A stretch of DNA of 47,909 nt from CAYSAQ01 sp964429235 (GCA_964429235.1 CAYSAQ010000012.1:1-47909); one strand, 5' to 3'; positions 26,364 through 35,061 are shown, counted from the first letter of the stretch. The notes: generated by a model from the sequence alone, not told the origin. A program made the numbers and translations.

Positions 26364-26711
26364 CTATTTATTAACAGTTTCTATTATTTTAGTAAAACCT
26401 TTTGCATCAAATAAAGCGATTTCAGCTAACATTTTTCTGTTAAGTTGAACATCTTTCTTTTTGCATAGGTTAATAAATCTGCTATAAGTTAGACCATTTT
26501 CTCTACAAGCTGCATTTAATCTTGCGATCCAAACGCTTCTATATACTCTCTTTTTTTCTCTTCTACCTCTGAATGAGTTTGTTAATGCTTGTACAACCGC
26601 TTGTTTAGCTGGTCTATATAATCTGTGCAATGAACCATAAAAACCTTTTGCAAGTTTTAATATTCTTTTTCTTCTCTTAGCTCTAATGTTTCCTCTTTTT
26701 ACTCTAACCAT
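26364..26711 (-). CDS. rplT: 50S ribosomal protein L20
   Basis: The 115-aa sequence is a full-length bacterial L20. It begins MVRVKRGNIRAKRRKRILKL, continues with the conserved GFYGSLHRLYRPAKQAV and ends with the globular part containing RLNAACRENGLTYSRFI. It binds 23S rRNA early in 50S assembly and, in many bacteria, represses its own operon. It is third in infC-rpmI-rplT, the standard gene order. AAAGGAG precedes the ATG. Confidence 0.98.
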   Translation of the reverse strand: MVRVKRGNIRAKRRKRILKLAKGFYGSLHRLYRPAKQAVVQALTNSFRGRREKKRVYRSVWIARLNAACRENGLTYSRFINLCKKKDVQLNRKMLAEIALFDAKGFTKIIETVNK

Positions 26712-26727
26712 TATCTTCTCCTTTAGC

Positions 26728-26740
26728 TGTGTGTGTGTGT
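26728..26740. repeat. (TG)6 dinucleotide tract
   Basis: A short TG repeat directly follows the rpmI stop codon in the rpmI-rplT spacer. It is in the 5' region of rplT translation and could vary in length by slippage. Confidence 0.6.
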
Positions 26741-26935
26741 TTAGATAGCCAACATTCTTTTGACTTTTTTTGTATTAGTACTATCTAGTTCCATAGCACC
26801 TTGTCTGTTTTTCTTTTTCTTTTGTGATTCTTTTTCAAGAATATGTGAATTATTCATTTTGTAATGTTGTATTTTACCAGTGCTAGTTACTTTGAATCTT
26901 TTTTTAGCAGCACTTCTTGTTTTCATCTTTGGCAT
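26741..26935 (-). CDS. rpmI: 50S ribosomal protein L35
   Basis: The 64-aa sequence is typical: MPKMKTRSAAKKRFKVTSTG at the start, then a basic body and NTKKVKRMLAI at the end. It lies between infC and rplT in the conserved order, with 14 nt to infC. Confidence 0.97.
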   Translation of the reverse strand: MPKMKTRSAAKKRFKVTSTGKIQHYKMNNSHILEKESQKKKKNRQGAMELDSTNTKKVKRMLAI

Positions 26936-26949
26936 TGTTCTACTCCTAT

Positions 26950-27462
26950 TTATTTCTTCTTTGGGATAAGTAACATATTAACAAATCTACCATTCATGGA
27001 TGGTGCTTGATCTACGGTGGCTAACTCAAGTAGCTCTTCTCCAAACCTTTTCATAACACTCATGCCAAGCTCAGAGTGAGTTATTTCTCTACCTCTGAAT
27101 AGTAATGATACTTTGACCTTATATCCTTTTTCCAAAAACTTAAAAGCAGCTTTTAGTCTTACTTGAAAGTCATTTTCACTAATTTTAGAACTAAGCTTAA
27201 GTTCTTTTAGAACATTGCTCTTGCTGTTCTTGCGCACTTTCTTTTCCCTTTTGTTTTGGTCATATAAATAATGGCTATAATCCATTACTTTACATACAGG
27301 AGGAACAGCATTGTGAGATATTGCAACTAAGTCCATTTCTCTATCGGCTGCAAACTTAAGAGCATCAGCTATGCTAACAACATTTTGTTCGCCAGTCTCT
27401 TCGTTTATAAGTCTTACTTCTTTAGCTCTTATCTCATTATTCTTTGGTATATGCTTTACTAT
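26950..27462 (-). CDS. infC: Translation initiation factor IF-3, apparent AUA start
   Basis: The sequence shows the IF-3 N-domain (NNEIRAKEVRLINEETGEQN), the linker and the C-domain ending in DQAPSMNGRFVNMLLIPKK. IF-3 binds the 30S subunit and discriminates against poor start codons. On the minus strand AAAGGAG is followed after 7 nt by ATA at 27462; the next ATG upstream (27507) would place the Shine-Dalgarno inside the gene and lies too close to the promoter. A rare start codon (often AUU or AUC) is a known feature of infC, through which IF-3 represses its own synthesis. The resulting protein is 170 aa, the normal length. A consensus promoter lies at 27491-27519. Confidence 0.93.
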   Translation of the reverse strand: MVKHIPKNNEIRAKEVRLINEETGEQNVVSIADALKFAADREMDLVAISHNAVPPVCKVMDYSHYLYDQNKREKKVRKNSKSNVLKELKLSSKISENDFQVRLKAAFKFLEKGYKVKVSLLFRGREITHSELGMSVMKRFGEELLELATVDQAPSMNGRFVNMLLIPKKK

Positions 27463-27490
27463 TTTAGTGCTCCTTTTAAAGTACCTAAAG

Positions 27491-27519
27491 ATTATACACT
27501 TCGACACCAGTCAGTGCAA
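27491..27519 (-). promoter_or_regulatory. Sigma-70-type promoter of infC-rpmI-rplT
   Basis: On the minus strand TTGCAC (27514-27519) is separated by 17 nt from TATAAT (27491-27496). Transcription would begin near 27484, which leaves a short leader containing the Shine-Dalgarno before the AUA start and excludes the ATG at 27507. Confidence 0.8.
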
Positions 27520-27539
27520 GCACTAGTTGGGTTGTAGTT

Positions 27540-29270
27540 TTATGTTTTTTCATTAGTTAATTTATTAAATAAATCTATAAGTTCATCAATGCTGTAATTA
27601 TTATTTGCTTTTTCTCCATGTTTTCTAGCAGCGATTATGCCTTGCTCGGCTTCTTGTTCGCCAATAATTATGGAATAAGGTATTTTTTCTTTTTGTGATT
27701 CTCTTATTTTAAGTCCAAGCTTTTCATTTCTATTATCTATTTCACCACGGAAACCTTGTTGTCTTAGTTTATTCTGAAGTTCTGTTGCAAAAGACATGAT
27801 AGTGGCGGTGTCTTTAATTGTTATTATTTTATATTGAATAGGGGATAACCAGAATGGAAATTTGCCTGAGTAATGTTCTATTAATATGCCAAAGAATCTT
27901 TCTAAAGAGCCAAGTAATGCTCTGTGAATCATATATGGTCTGTGTTTTTGCCCATCTTTTCCTATATATGCCATGTCGAATCTTTCAGGCAAGTTGAAAT
28001 CAAATTGAATAGTAGATAGTTGCCACTCTCTATTTAGAGCATCTTTTATTTTGAAGTCTATTTTAGGACCATAAAAAGCTCCACCACCTTCATCAATTTT
28101 ATAGTCAGTTATATTTTCCATTTCTAATGCTTTTTTTAATCCAGCAGTTGCTTCATCCCATTGTTTTTTGTCTCCAACAGACTTATCTGGTTTTGTTGAA
28201 ACGTAATAATCAATATCATTGAATCCTAATGTGTTAAGAACATAGTTAGAGAATTTTATTACTTCATGTATTTCAGATTCCATTTGCTCTGGAGTACACA
28301 TTATATGAGCATCATCCTGCGTAAATCCTCTTACTCTCATTGAGCCGTGCAAAACACCAGAACGTTCATATCTATATACTGTTCCAAGTTCTGCCCAACG
28401 AAGAGGTAAGTCTCTGTAAGATCGAAGTTGTGATTTATATATCATAATATGGAAAGGGCAGTTCATAGGTTTTAGATAATATTTCTTATCATCTATTTCC
28501 ATTGGAGCAAACATGTTCTCTCCGTAGAAGTCTAGGTGACCGGATGTTTCCCATAACCAACTTTGTCCAATATGTGGAGTGTAAAGAAGCTCATAGCCAT
28601 TTTTATAATGTTCTTCTTTCCAGAATGTTTCTAATGTATGTCTAATTCTTGCACCTTTAGGATGCCAGTAAACTAGTCCAGGACCTGTTTCTTCTTGTAT
28701 GCTAAATAGGTCTAGTTCTTTTCCTAGTTTGCGGTGATCTCTTTTTTCAGCTTCTTCTAATTGAAATAAATATGCTTTTAATTTTTTTCTGTCTGGGAAA
28801 GCAGTTCCATATATTCGTTGCAACATTGGTCTTTTTTCATCCCCACGCCAGTATGCTCCAGCAACTTTTAATAATTTAAATGCTTTCAGTTGTCCAGTAT
28901 GTTCCAAGTGAGGTCCACGACATAGGTCTTCAAAATTACCTTGTGTGTAATAAGTTATCTCATCGCCTTCAGGAAGGTCTATTATTAATTCTTCTTTATA
29001 ATGTTGGCCAGCTGCTTTTGCTTTTTCTAAAGCTTGATCTCTAGTGAATATGCATTTGTTTAAGGGATGCCTTTCATCTATTATCTTTTGCATTTCTGCT
29101 TCTATTGTTGGTAAGTCTTCATTGGATATATTTGTTTCGAATTCGAAATCATAATAGAATCCGTTTTCTATATCAGGACCAATCCCTAGCTTTGTGCCTG
29201 GGTAGAGTCTTAAGATCGCTTGCGCAAGTACATGTGAGGCTGTATGCCTGAGAGTTTCTAAGTTATTCAT
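27540..29270 (-). CDS. thrS: Threonyl-tRNA synthetase lacking the TGS domain
   Basis: The 576-aa protein charges tRNA-Thr. The editing domain is present: HTASH at residues 9-13 and DLCRGPH supply the H-x3-H and Cys-x3-His zinc-site-like residues. The class II catalytic core follows, with motif 1 around PGLVYWHPKGARIR, MNCPFH, motif 2 RYERSGVLHG and motif 3 GSLERFFGILIEH, then the anticodon-binding domain. The usual N-terminal TGS domain of about 60 residues is missing, because the protein starts directly with the editing domain. The start ATG lies 2 nt after the stop of the 207-aa gene upstream, so translation is probably coupled. Confidence 0.96.
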   Translation of the reverse strand: MNNLETLRHTASHVLAQAILRLYPGTKLGIGPDIENGFYYDFEFETNISNEDLPTIEAEMQKIIDERHPLNKCIFTRDQALEKAKAAGQHYKEELIIDLPEGDEITYYTQGNFEDLCRGPHLEHTGQLKAFKLLKVAGAYWRGDEKRPMLQRIYGTAFPDRKKLKAYLFQLEEAEKRDHRKLGKELDLFSIQEETGPGLVYWHPKGARIRHTLETFWKEEHYKNGYELLYTPHIGQSWLWETSGHLDFYGENMFAPMEIDDKKYYLKPMNCPFHIMIYKSQLRSYRDLPLRWAELGTVYRYERSGVLHGSMRVRGFTQDDAHIMCTPEQMESEIHEVIKFSNYVLNTLGFNDIDYYVSTKPDKSVGDKKQWDEATAGLKKALEMENITDYKIDEGGGAFYGPKIDFKIKDALNREWQLSTIQFDFNLPERFDMAYIGKDGQKHRPYMIHRALLGSLERFFGILIEHYSGKFPFWLSPIQYKIITIKDTATIMSFATELQNKLRQQGFRGEIDNRNEKLGLKIRESQKEKIPYSIIIGEQEAEQGIIAARKHGEKANNNYSIDELIDLFNKLTNEKT

Positions 29271-29272
29271 GA

Positions 29273-29896
29273 TTAGTTTAGGTTAACGACTATACCATAA
29301 GGAAAAACATCATCAAGAGTATTTCCTTCCTCATCTAAGAAAAGCTGAATAGGTATCTCTTTTTGAACTGGCGATGTATTAATAAGCATTGCTTCATCAT
29401 GAAATATTATTCCAGGGTGAGGAGGTATCTTGCTTGTAATAGTTTTGGGTAAGTTATTTTTGAAGAACTTATCTTTACCTAGCTTCTTACTAGATAGGTT
29501 CTCTCCAACCTTTTGTAAGAGTGAATCAATAGATGTCTTTTCTTTAAGAAATACTTTTATTTTTAAATTATTCTTTTTCAATTTTAATGTATAAAGAACT
29601 TTATCAAATATTTTTATTGCTATATTTCTTTTATCTGTAACTATTTTGATTCTAGCAAAAGATTTTTGATACTTTTGAAGAATTTCTTCTTTATGCATAG
29701 TTGTTACTAGTATTTCTCTAGAAATTTCTTCAAACTCAACACTTATCTTTGAAATCAAGTCATCTAATGCTTGTTCGGGTGTTTTTCCTATTCCTTTTGT
29801 TGTTGGAAAATGTTGGGATGTGACTTTATAATCGTCAGTTGCGATTTCCTCTAGATTGAATTGTATATCTGGTTGTTTTCTTTGAAGTTTTCCCAT
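29273..29896 (-). CDS. Hypothetical protein upstream of thrS (207 aa)
   Basis: The protein is soluble and Lys-rich. The N-terminal 60 residues (IATDDYKVTSQHFPTTKGIG, then TPEQALDDLI) resemble the small HicB/antitoxin-like fold in which a sequence is scanned for periodic helices, but this is weak. Residues 150-207 (PPHPGIIFHDEAML, then IPIQLFLDEEGNTLDDVFPY) form a compact acidic end. It does not look like the TGS domain missing from the thrS product. ATG 29896 is 6 nt from a TGTTACGAT extended -10 box, with no Shine-Dalgarno. The 2-nt gap to thrS implies one transcript. Confidence 0.6.
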   Translation of the reverse strand: MGKLQRKQPDIQFNLEEIATDDYKVTSQHFPTTKGIGKTPEQALDDLISKISVEFEEISREILVTTMHKEEILQKYQKSFARIKIVTDKRNIAIKIFDKVLYTLKLKKNNLKIKVFLKEKTSIDSLLQKVGENLSSKKLGKDKFFKNNLPKTITSKIPPHPGIIFHDEAMLINTSPVQKEIPIQLFLDEEGNTLDDVFPYGIVVNLN

Positions 29897-29902
29897 GATT
29901 AA

Positions 29903-29911
29903 ATCGTAACA
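29903..29911 (-). promoter_or_regulatory. Extended -10 element for a leaderless mRNA
   Basis: On the minus strand TGTTACGAT (extended -10, TACGAT at 29903-29908) ends 6 nt before the ATG at 29896. It would drive the 207-aa gene and thrS. Confidence 0.4.
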
Positions 29912-29990
29912 TTTATTGAGGTCGGTGTCTATTCAGATAGCCCAATCTTTTGACTAATAAATATGTCTTTTTTTTGATTGTTTTTTAGAG

Positions 29991-30554
29991 CTAGTATTTG
30001 AAGAGTTGTAGCGCTTCGTTACGTGTTTTGTCATCAGTGTCAAAGACACCTCTAACAGCGGATGTTACCATTTTTGTTCCTGATTTTTGTACGCCACGCA
30101 TGCTCATGCAAAGATGTTCTGCTTCAATATAAACCATTACTCCCTGCGGTTCAAACTTTTCCATAATGAAATTAGCTATTTGAGTAGTAAGTCTTTCTTG
30201 TAGTTGAAGGCTTTTTGCAAAGGTGTCTGCGATTCTTGCAAGTTTACTGATTCCTGATATTTGTTTGTCAGGTATATATGCAATACAAACTTTTCCAAAG
30301 AAAGGAAGCATATGATGTTCGCACATAGAATAGAATGGTATATCTTTAGCTATTACCATTTCTTGATGGTTTTCGTCGTGAAATAGCTTTATGTGTTCAT
30401 CGGGGGTGTTGTTGATGCCAGAGAAAATTTCTGTGTACATTTTAGCGATGCGTTTAGGTGTTTCTAGTAATCCTTCTCGTGTCGGATCTTCACCTATAGC
30501 CTCTAAGATGTCTTTTATTGCTGATTCTATTTTCTTTGTATTTGCACTATCCAC
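29991..30554 (-). CDS. folE: GTP cyclohydrolase I
   Basis: This enzyme converts GTP to 7,8-dihydroneopterin triphosphate, the first step of folate synthesis. The zinc and active-site motifs are CEHHMLPFFGKV and EAEHLCMSMRGV, and GISKLARIADTFAKSLQLQE is the conserved central helix. I chose GTG 30554 as start because AAGGAG lies 9 nt upstream and the product (187 aa) then has the family length; an in-frame ATG at 30590 has no Shine-Dalgarno. The promoter is divergent from that of the gene at 30681. Confidence 0.95.
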   Translation of the reverse strand: MDSANTKKIESAIKDILEAIGEDPTREGLLETPKRIAKMYTEIFSGINNTPDEHIKLFHDENHQEMVIAKDIPFYSMCEHHMLPFFGKVCIAYIPDKQISGISKLARIADTFAKSLQLQERLTTQIANFIMEKFEPQGVMVYIEAEHLCMSMRGVQKSGTKMVTSAVRGVFDTDDKTRNEALQLFKY

Positions 30555-30595
30555 TATGATCTTCTCCTTGTTTAATGATTGGTTTAACATGTTGT

Positions 30596-30624
30596 ATTGT
30601 AATTAAAAAATGCTATTGCTACAA
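30596..30624 (-). promoter_or_regulatory. folE promoter
   Basis: On the minus strand TTGTAG (30619-30624) and TACAAT (30596-30601) are 17 nt apart. It is back to back with a plus-strand promoter whose -35 begins at 30628, so the two genes share a compact divergent control region. Confidence 0.6.
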
Positions 30625-30627
30625 GCA

Positions 30628-30657
30628 TTGGATGTTTTGGAGTAGTTTCTCTATAAT
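30628..30657 (+). promoter_or_regulatory. Promoter of the 30681 gene
   Basis: TTGGAT (30628-30633), 18 nt spacer, TATAAT (30652-30657). The transcript would start near 30664 and include an ATAAGG Shine-Dalgarno. Confidence 0.6.
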
Positions 30658-30680
30658 ACTTAGAGATAAGGATGTCATTA

Positions 30681-31568
30681 ATGGAATTAAATTTAACAGA
30701 CAGCTTGTACAATATGTCAGCGCTGATAAGAAACAATCCTGCTGAGTTATTGGAAGCTTTTAATTATTTCGAGGAAAATAATAATAATCATTTATTGCAA
30801 AAGTTAAGAAAAACATTAGCTAATGCTGAAGTGAATGTGTCTACTCAATTATTAGACTATTGGAAGGCAACAACTCTTGTTGAGGAATTAGTTGTTGATC
30901 TTCAAAAAGGACTATTGTTGGTGTTAGAAGAAATAATGGATGAGCTAGGTGATGACAATTATGACCTTGCTGATTGGAATATAAAGTATCGAGAACGATT
31001 TTCAAGATTAATAACGTCATTCTATTTAAAAGTGAATCGTCCATGGTTGCAGGAGCGATTAAAAAGCATATTTGTTTCAATTACTTTTAAAGGTCTTGAT
31101 GAAAATAACTTTACTTTACTCAATGAATTTATTCTAGAGTGTAATGAATATTGTAAGATTAGAAGAAATATTTCCTTGATTTTTGGTGCATCTATTAATA
31201 AAGATTCATCTAAAATTAGCAAAATCCAAGATAATCTTGCATTATATTTGGATCAGATTGTTGCTTTGTTGAATGATGCATATTCAAAGATAAAACATGA
31301 CGGTGTGCTAAAAGCAGGGTTTATGTCGGATAAAGTAACTAATGCCAGAAAAAAGGACATAATACCTTTTATGGATAAAGTTGTAAGTGTTGTGTTTGAA
31401 AGTGAAGATAATTTCAATGATGTCAAATATATACTCAAGAGTATGGATAAAAAGGTTAAAAGTGCTTTAATGAGCACAATCGTAGGTGAAGATAAACAGG
31501 TTTTATCTGGCAATAAAGGTATAGAAGGAATGTTTTATAGAATTATAAGATATGCTCATCAGTCGTAA
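30681..31568 (+). CDS. Hypothetical helical protein (295 aa)
   Basis: I recognise no family. The protein is almost entirely helix-forming, with heptad-like runs of Leu and Asn (FNYFEENNNNHLLQKLRKTL), a DLADWNIKYRERFSRL segment near 95-110 and a Lys-rich C-terminus. There is no signal peptide or membrane segment. ATG 30681 fits ATAAGG with 9 nt spacing better than the ATG at 30672. Its last 26 nt overlap the end of the convergent RDD gene. Confidence 0.6.
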   Translation: MELNLTDSLYNMSALIRNNPAELLEAFNYFEENNNNHLLQKLRKTLANAEVNVSTQLLDYWKATTLVEELVVDLQKGLLLVLEEIMDELGDDNYDLADWNIKYRERFSRLITSFYLKVNRPWLQERLKSIFVSITFKGLDENNFTLLNEFILECNEYCKIRRNISLIFGASINKDSSKISKIQDNLALYLDQIVALLNDAYSKIKHDGVLKAGFMSDKVTNARKKDIIPFMDKVVSVVFESEDNFNDVKYILKSMDKKVKSALMSTIVGEDKQVLSGNKGIEGMFYRIIRYAHQS

Positions 31569-31944
31569 TTTTTATTACTCTTGTTTTGCAGATTATGTCA
31601 TGAAATGTTTTTTGTTCAGGATTGAATAGGGCATAAATAAATCCGATATATAAGACCCCACTAATCATTTTGCCAATAGTTTCTCTGCAGAACATTCTTA
31701 AAAATTTAGCTGGATGATTATCTATGGTGTGAATTACTTGGATTCTCATTATATATTTACCAGGAGTTGATCCATAAGTATAAAACCTTAGAAGAATAAA
31801 GATATAGGCTACTACTATTGCTATATAAGATAGTTTTGAGAAAGGCAGCAGGATAGCGGCAAGATTAGTGACGGCAAAGGATAACATAGCTGTTATGAGT
31901 AGCGCGGCAAGTCTTTGGCCAATAGAAGCTCTTTCGTATTTCAT
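31543..31944 (-). CDS. RDD-family membrane protein
   Basis: The 133-aa protein has the RDD layout. An N-terminal ERASIGQRLAALLITAMLSF starts the first membrane helix, a second helix (YIAIVVAYIFILLRF) is followed by YGSTPGKYIMRIQV, which matches the conserved G-x-S/T-x-G-K motif, and a third hydrophobic stretch precedes KTFHDIICKTRVI (conserved HD near the end). RDD proteins are small inner-membrane proteins of mostly unknown function; some are linked to ion exchange. Its 3' end overlaps the convergent 30681 gene. Confidence 0.8.
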   Translation of the reverse strand: MKYERASIGQRLAALLITAMLSFAVTNLAAILLPFSKLSYIAIVVAYIFILLRFYTYGSTPGKYIMRIQVIHTIDNHPAKFLRMFCRETIGKMISGVLYIGFIYALFNPEQKTFHDIICKTRVIKITTDEHIL

Positions 31945-31985
31945 GAGTTGATTATATCATTCTTGCTACTTTTTGAGTGGAATAA

Positions 31986-31994
31986 TGATATAAT
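31986..31994 (+). promoter_or_regulatory. Extended -10 promoter giving a leaderless mRNA
   Basis: TGATATAAT (identical to the one at 3324) ends 7 nt before an in-frame GTG at 32002. There is no Shine-Dalgarno, so transcription probably starts at the GTG. Confidence 0.55.
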
Positions 31995-32001
31995 TCAGTT
32001 T

Positions 32002-32541
32002 GTGTTTATTAAACAAATTATAAAGTTTTTTAGTTTTCTGATGAGCAATGATTCGCCAAAGCAGATGGCGTGGGGAATATCCTTAGCATTATTGTTTTCT
32101 TTAATGCCTGGGTTTAATCTAATTCATTTTATATTGCTTTTTGTTATTTTTATGTTGCAAGTTCATTTGCCTAGTTTCTTTATGTTTGCTTTTTTGTTTA
32201 AGCTAATAAATGGATATGCACTTTTACTTGTTCATGAGCTAGGCTCGCTATTGCTTAACATAGAGACCTTAAAGGGTTTTTATACTCTTTTATATAATAT
32301 ACCTATAGTTCCATATACAAAATTCAATAACACGGCGGTGTTGGGTGGGTTAATTGTGGGGTTAGTTTTGCTTATACCGGCAGAGCTTATTTTCGTGAAG
32401 CTTGTTTTGTTATATAGAAAAAAGTATCAAGAAAAGATAAATAAGTTTTTTAATAAACTAAAAATTATAAAAATATTAAAATCTTCCAAACTTTACAAAT
32501 TATATATGAAGTATAGAGATGTTAAGAAGGTGTTCAGATGA
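32002..32541 (+). CDS. TIGR03546-like integral membrane protein
   Basis: After a short amphipathic start, SPKQMAWGISLALLFSLMPG leads into membrane helices (FNLIHFILLFVIFMLQVHLP and FMFAFLFKLINGYALLLVHE), then a third one (AVLGGLIVGLVLLIPAELIF) and a basic cytoplasmic tail. This matches the uncharacterised TIGR03546 family related to DUF2062. Its usual partner TIGR03545 follows with overlap (32538). The reading frame is open further upstream, but GTG 32002 is the start best placed for the promoter and gives 179 aa. Confidence 0.7.
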   Translation: MFIKQIIKFFSFLMSNDSPKQMAWGISLALLFSLMPGFNLIHFILLFVIFMLQVHLPSFFMFAFLFKLINGYALLLVHELGSLLLNIETLKGFYTLLYNIPIVPYTKFNNTAVLGGLIVGLVLLIPAELIFVKLVLLYRKKYQEKINKFFNKLKIIKILKSSKLYKLYMKYRDVKKVFR

Positions 32542-34175
32542 TTCGTAAAAAATATTTCGTACCTTTTTCTCTAGTAATTGTAGTTTTAATTGCTTTTAGG
32601 CTGTTTTTGTTTGAACCAATTGTAAAAATTGTCATACAAAGTTCTTTATCTGCGATTCCAAAAGTTGATGTATCTATTAAAAAACTTAACTTAAGTATTA
32701 TTCATGGTCAATTATCTCTTTCTGATTTGTTAGTTGTTTATGACGAAGCAAATGATAATGTTTCAATTAAAGATGTGAAGTTAGATATAGATATGAATAA
32801 TTTACTTAAAGGAAAATTTGTAGTAGATAAAATGTTAATAGCTGGCGTTTCCTTTATTAATAATGATATAGAGATAGCATCAGATGGTATTCAAGATGAA
32901 GATAAGTCAGCCAAAAGTAGCAAAGTTGCTGGCATGGCAGATGGGGTGCTTTCTTATTATTCTGCTGAGAGCATTAGTAAAAGGCTTGAACTTGATAGTA
33001 TCCTCGATCTTTCAAAAGCAAAGCTAGAGAAAGTCTTATCAGAAGAGTTAGTAGCAATACAGAGTTCTTATAATGTTCTGCAAGAAGTCCTCGAAGACGA
33101 GAGTTTAGATAAAGAGTTTAAGCAGTTAGAGATAGCTATAAAAGAAAAAGAGCAGAATCAGCCAAGTGATTTTACGAAATTGCCTCAGTATTTGCAGGAG
33201 TTAGCGGAGTTAAAGGAACAGTACGATAAAGTTCAGCTAGAGTATTCAAAAAAAGAAGCTGCTATTAGGGGCTTTGAGAATAGGGCAGCGTGGGCAAATA
33301 AGAAAGTGAACAAAGCTGCTAAAGCAGATATGGGAGCAATAGATAGTAAATTAAGGAAAATAGATGCAAAACAACAATCCTTTACTGCTGATTTAATTGG
33401 GGTTCAGATTGGAAAGTATTTAGGAATAGCAGATAAGGCTATTGCTATATTAAAGACATTTAAAAAGGATAAGGCAGATGTCCCTGTTCATAAATTTAAG
33501 GGAATAGATGTTTCTTTCCCAATAGAAGATAGTTATCCGGCTTTCTATATTAAGGATATAGAGATTTTGGGAGTTGATAAAAACGATAGACCATTTAGTG
33601 GTGGAGCAAAGGATATAACTAATAAACAAAGTGTTAGAGGTGTTCCTACTAGATTTGAATTTGCACAAAACTTAGGTAGGTCAGTTTCATTTATAGGTTC
33701 CACGGTGGATCTTAGAGAGGGAGTGGATATCCTTGTAGATGGGTTTATGCAGAATCAAGATTTAAAGAATGCGTATTGGGATAGTTCTCAGATTCCATTG
33801 AATATTGATAAAGGAACTTATGACTTTTCAGTAGATGCGGGTTATTCAGATGATAAGCTTATCGCTAAAGTAGGCGTGGAGACGGATGGTCTTAAAATGA
33901 GTTTTTTCCCAGCAATAGAAGAGAGGTCTTTGGTTGAGAGATATTTGTTTGAAAGTGTTCGAAGTATCCCTAAATTTTCTTTGAAAATAGATATAAATGG
34001 TGACAAGCTGTCAGTTGATTCTAGCATAGATAAAATGATGCAAATTGCGCATCAATCTTTAATAGATTCAGAAGTAAAAAAGGTCAAAGCAAAATATGAC
34101 TCTGAATGGCAGAGTTATGTTAAAGACCAGTTAAATAGCTTCTCTGAGTCAGTTAATAGTCTAGCTTTACAGTAG
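32538..34175 (+). CDS. TIGR03545-like membrane-anchored protein
   Basis: One N-terminal membrane helix (YFVPFSLVIVVLIAFRLFLF) anchors a large extracytoplasmic part. The segment after it (VDVSIKKLNLSIIHGQLSLSDL) is the AsmA-like strand pattern seen at the start of this family. A long Lys/Glu coiled coil covers about residues 150-260, and the remainder is beta-rich (VSFIGSTVDLREGVDILVDG). The protein (545 aa) is the usual partner of the preceding gene in outer-membrane-bearing bacteria, suggesting envelope or lipid transport, but no function has been shown. It overlaps the preceding gene by 4 nt and its 3' end overlaps the convergent 34153 gene by 23 nt. Confidence 0.75.
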   Translation: MIRKKYFVPFSLVIVVLIAFRLFLFEPIVKIVIQSSLSAIPKVDVSIKKLNLSIIHGQLSLSDLLVVYDEANDNVSIKDVKLDIDMNNLLKGKFVVDKMLIAGVSFINNDIEIASDGIQDEDKSAKSSKVAGMADGVLSYYSAESISKRLELDSILDLSKAKLEKVLSEELVAIQSSYNVLQEVLEDESLDKEFKQLEIAIKEKEQNQPSDFTKLPQYLQELAELKEQYDKVQLEYSKKEAAIRGFENRAAWANKKVNKAAKADMGAIDSKLRKIDAKQQSFTADLIGVQIGKYLGIADKAIAILKTFKKDKADVPVHKFKGIDVSFPIEDSYPAFYIKDIEILGVDKNDRPFSGGAKDITNKQSVRGVPTRFEFAQNLGRSVSFIGSTVDLREGVDILVDGFMQNQDLKNAYWDSSQIPLNIDKGTYDFSVDAGYSDDKLIAKVGVETDGLKMSFFPAIEERSLVERYLFESVRSIPKFSLKIDINGDKLSVDSSIDKMMQIAHQSLIDSEVKKVKAKYDSEWQSYVKDQLNSFSESVNSLALQ

Positions 34176-35061
34176 ACTCACCTACTTTTATAGGCATATC
34201 TGCTAAGACTGCTAAATCTTCCATCATGGCTCTCCAAGTGCGGTAACCAAACTTGCCAGTTACCTCTTTAGCTCTTCCTTCAGAGACTAATTCTTTTTGA
34301 TATGCTTTTAAAGCATTTTTTACGTGACCATCATTGCCAGATTCTGGTGTCTTACCTAATGTAGTTAGGGTTTTTTTTAGATTTGGAACAAATTGTGATT
34401 TTGTTGTAACAACAGGATAGGATTCCTTGTCAGGATGACCTTGTTTTGCAAATATAGCATCTCTAAGTTTTGGAAGTGTTTTTCTTGAAGGCCAACGTAC
34501 TTCAACTTTTTCCTTTTTTCCATCTTTTCCCTTTACTAGTACATAGCCTTTATCTGAATAAAGATTTATCATTTCTTTTATTTCAGCTTTTGTCATTTTT
34601 TGGCTCATAAGTCCTGTTCTTATTTGACCCATTTCTTCTTGTTTTGTTGCAGTAGATGTTGTGTGTTTTCCTATATTTTTCTCTATTTCTTCTTTATATT
34701 GGATTAGAGCTTTTTCAATGCTTTCTGGTACTCGTGCTCCATTTCGGTATTTTTCATTTCTAGGTTTTCCATCAGTATTACGATTCAAAGTATGAAGATC
34801 AGCTTTTGTGATTTCTGCTGAATTAGTATTTCCAAATAACGATTTGTCTTCACTTGTTTCAATGTTTTTAATATTGTTATACATGTTAGGTATTTCTAGA
34901 ATAGCCTGTAAAAACTTTTTGCCGTCTTCTGATATTTCTGGTGGTTTTGATTTTATAGCTGCTTTTATTTCATTTGTGGTTAATTTGTTGTCTTTATTTT
35001 TATCAATTGAACCAAAGTTAGTTAAAACATTGTTTAATCCTGTTATCGGCATGTTGCTCAT
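34153..35061 (-). CDS. EF-hand-like and peptidoglycan-binding-like protein (302 aa)
   Basis: An EF-hand-like loop, DKNKDNKLTTNEI, lies at about residues 20-32. The C-terminal part (LKKTLTTLGKTPESGNDGHV, KNALKAYQKELV and VTGKFGYRTWRAMMEDLA) fits the helical peptidoglycan-binding type 1 fold, in which a G-x-F-G-x-x-T turn precedes the last helix. The middle is Lys-rich and helical. No Sec signal peptide is visible. The ATG at 35061 follows AGGAG with 7 nt spacing. It is the last of three minus-strand genes with cell-wall motifs (35921, 35202, 34153), so a shared role in cell-wall remodelling or export is plausible. Confidence 0.6.
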   Translation of the reverse strand: MSNMPITGLNNVLTNFGSIDKNKDNKLTTNEIKAAIKSKPPEISEDGKKFLQAILEIPNMYNNIKNIETSEDKSLFGNTNSAEITKADLHTLNRNTDGKPRNEKYRNGARVPESIEKALIQYKEEIEKNIGKHTTSTATKQEEMGQIRTGLMSQKMTKAEIKEMINLYSDKGYVLVKGKDGKKEKVEVRWPSRKTLPKLRDAIFAKQGHPDKESYPVVTTKSQFVPNLKKTLTTLGKTPESGNDGHVKNALKAYQKELVSEGRAKEVTGKFGYRTWRAMMEDLAVLADMPIKVGESTVKLDY

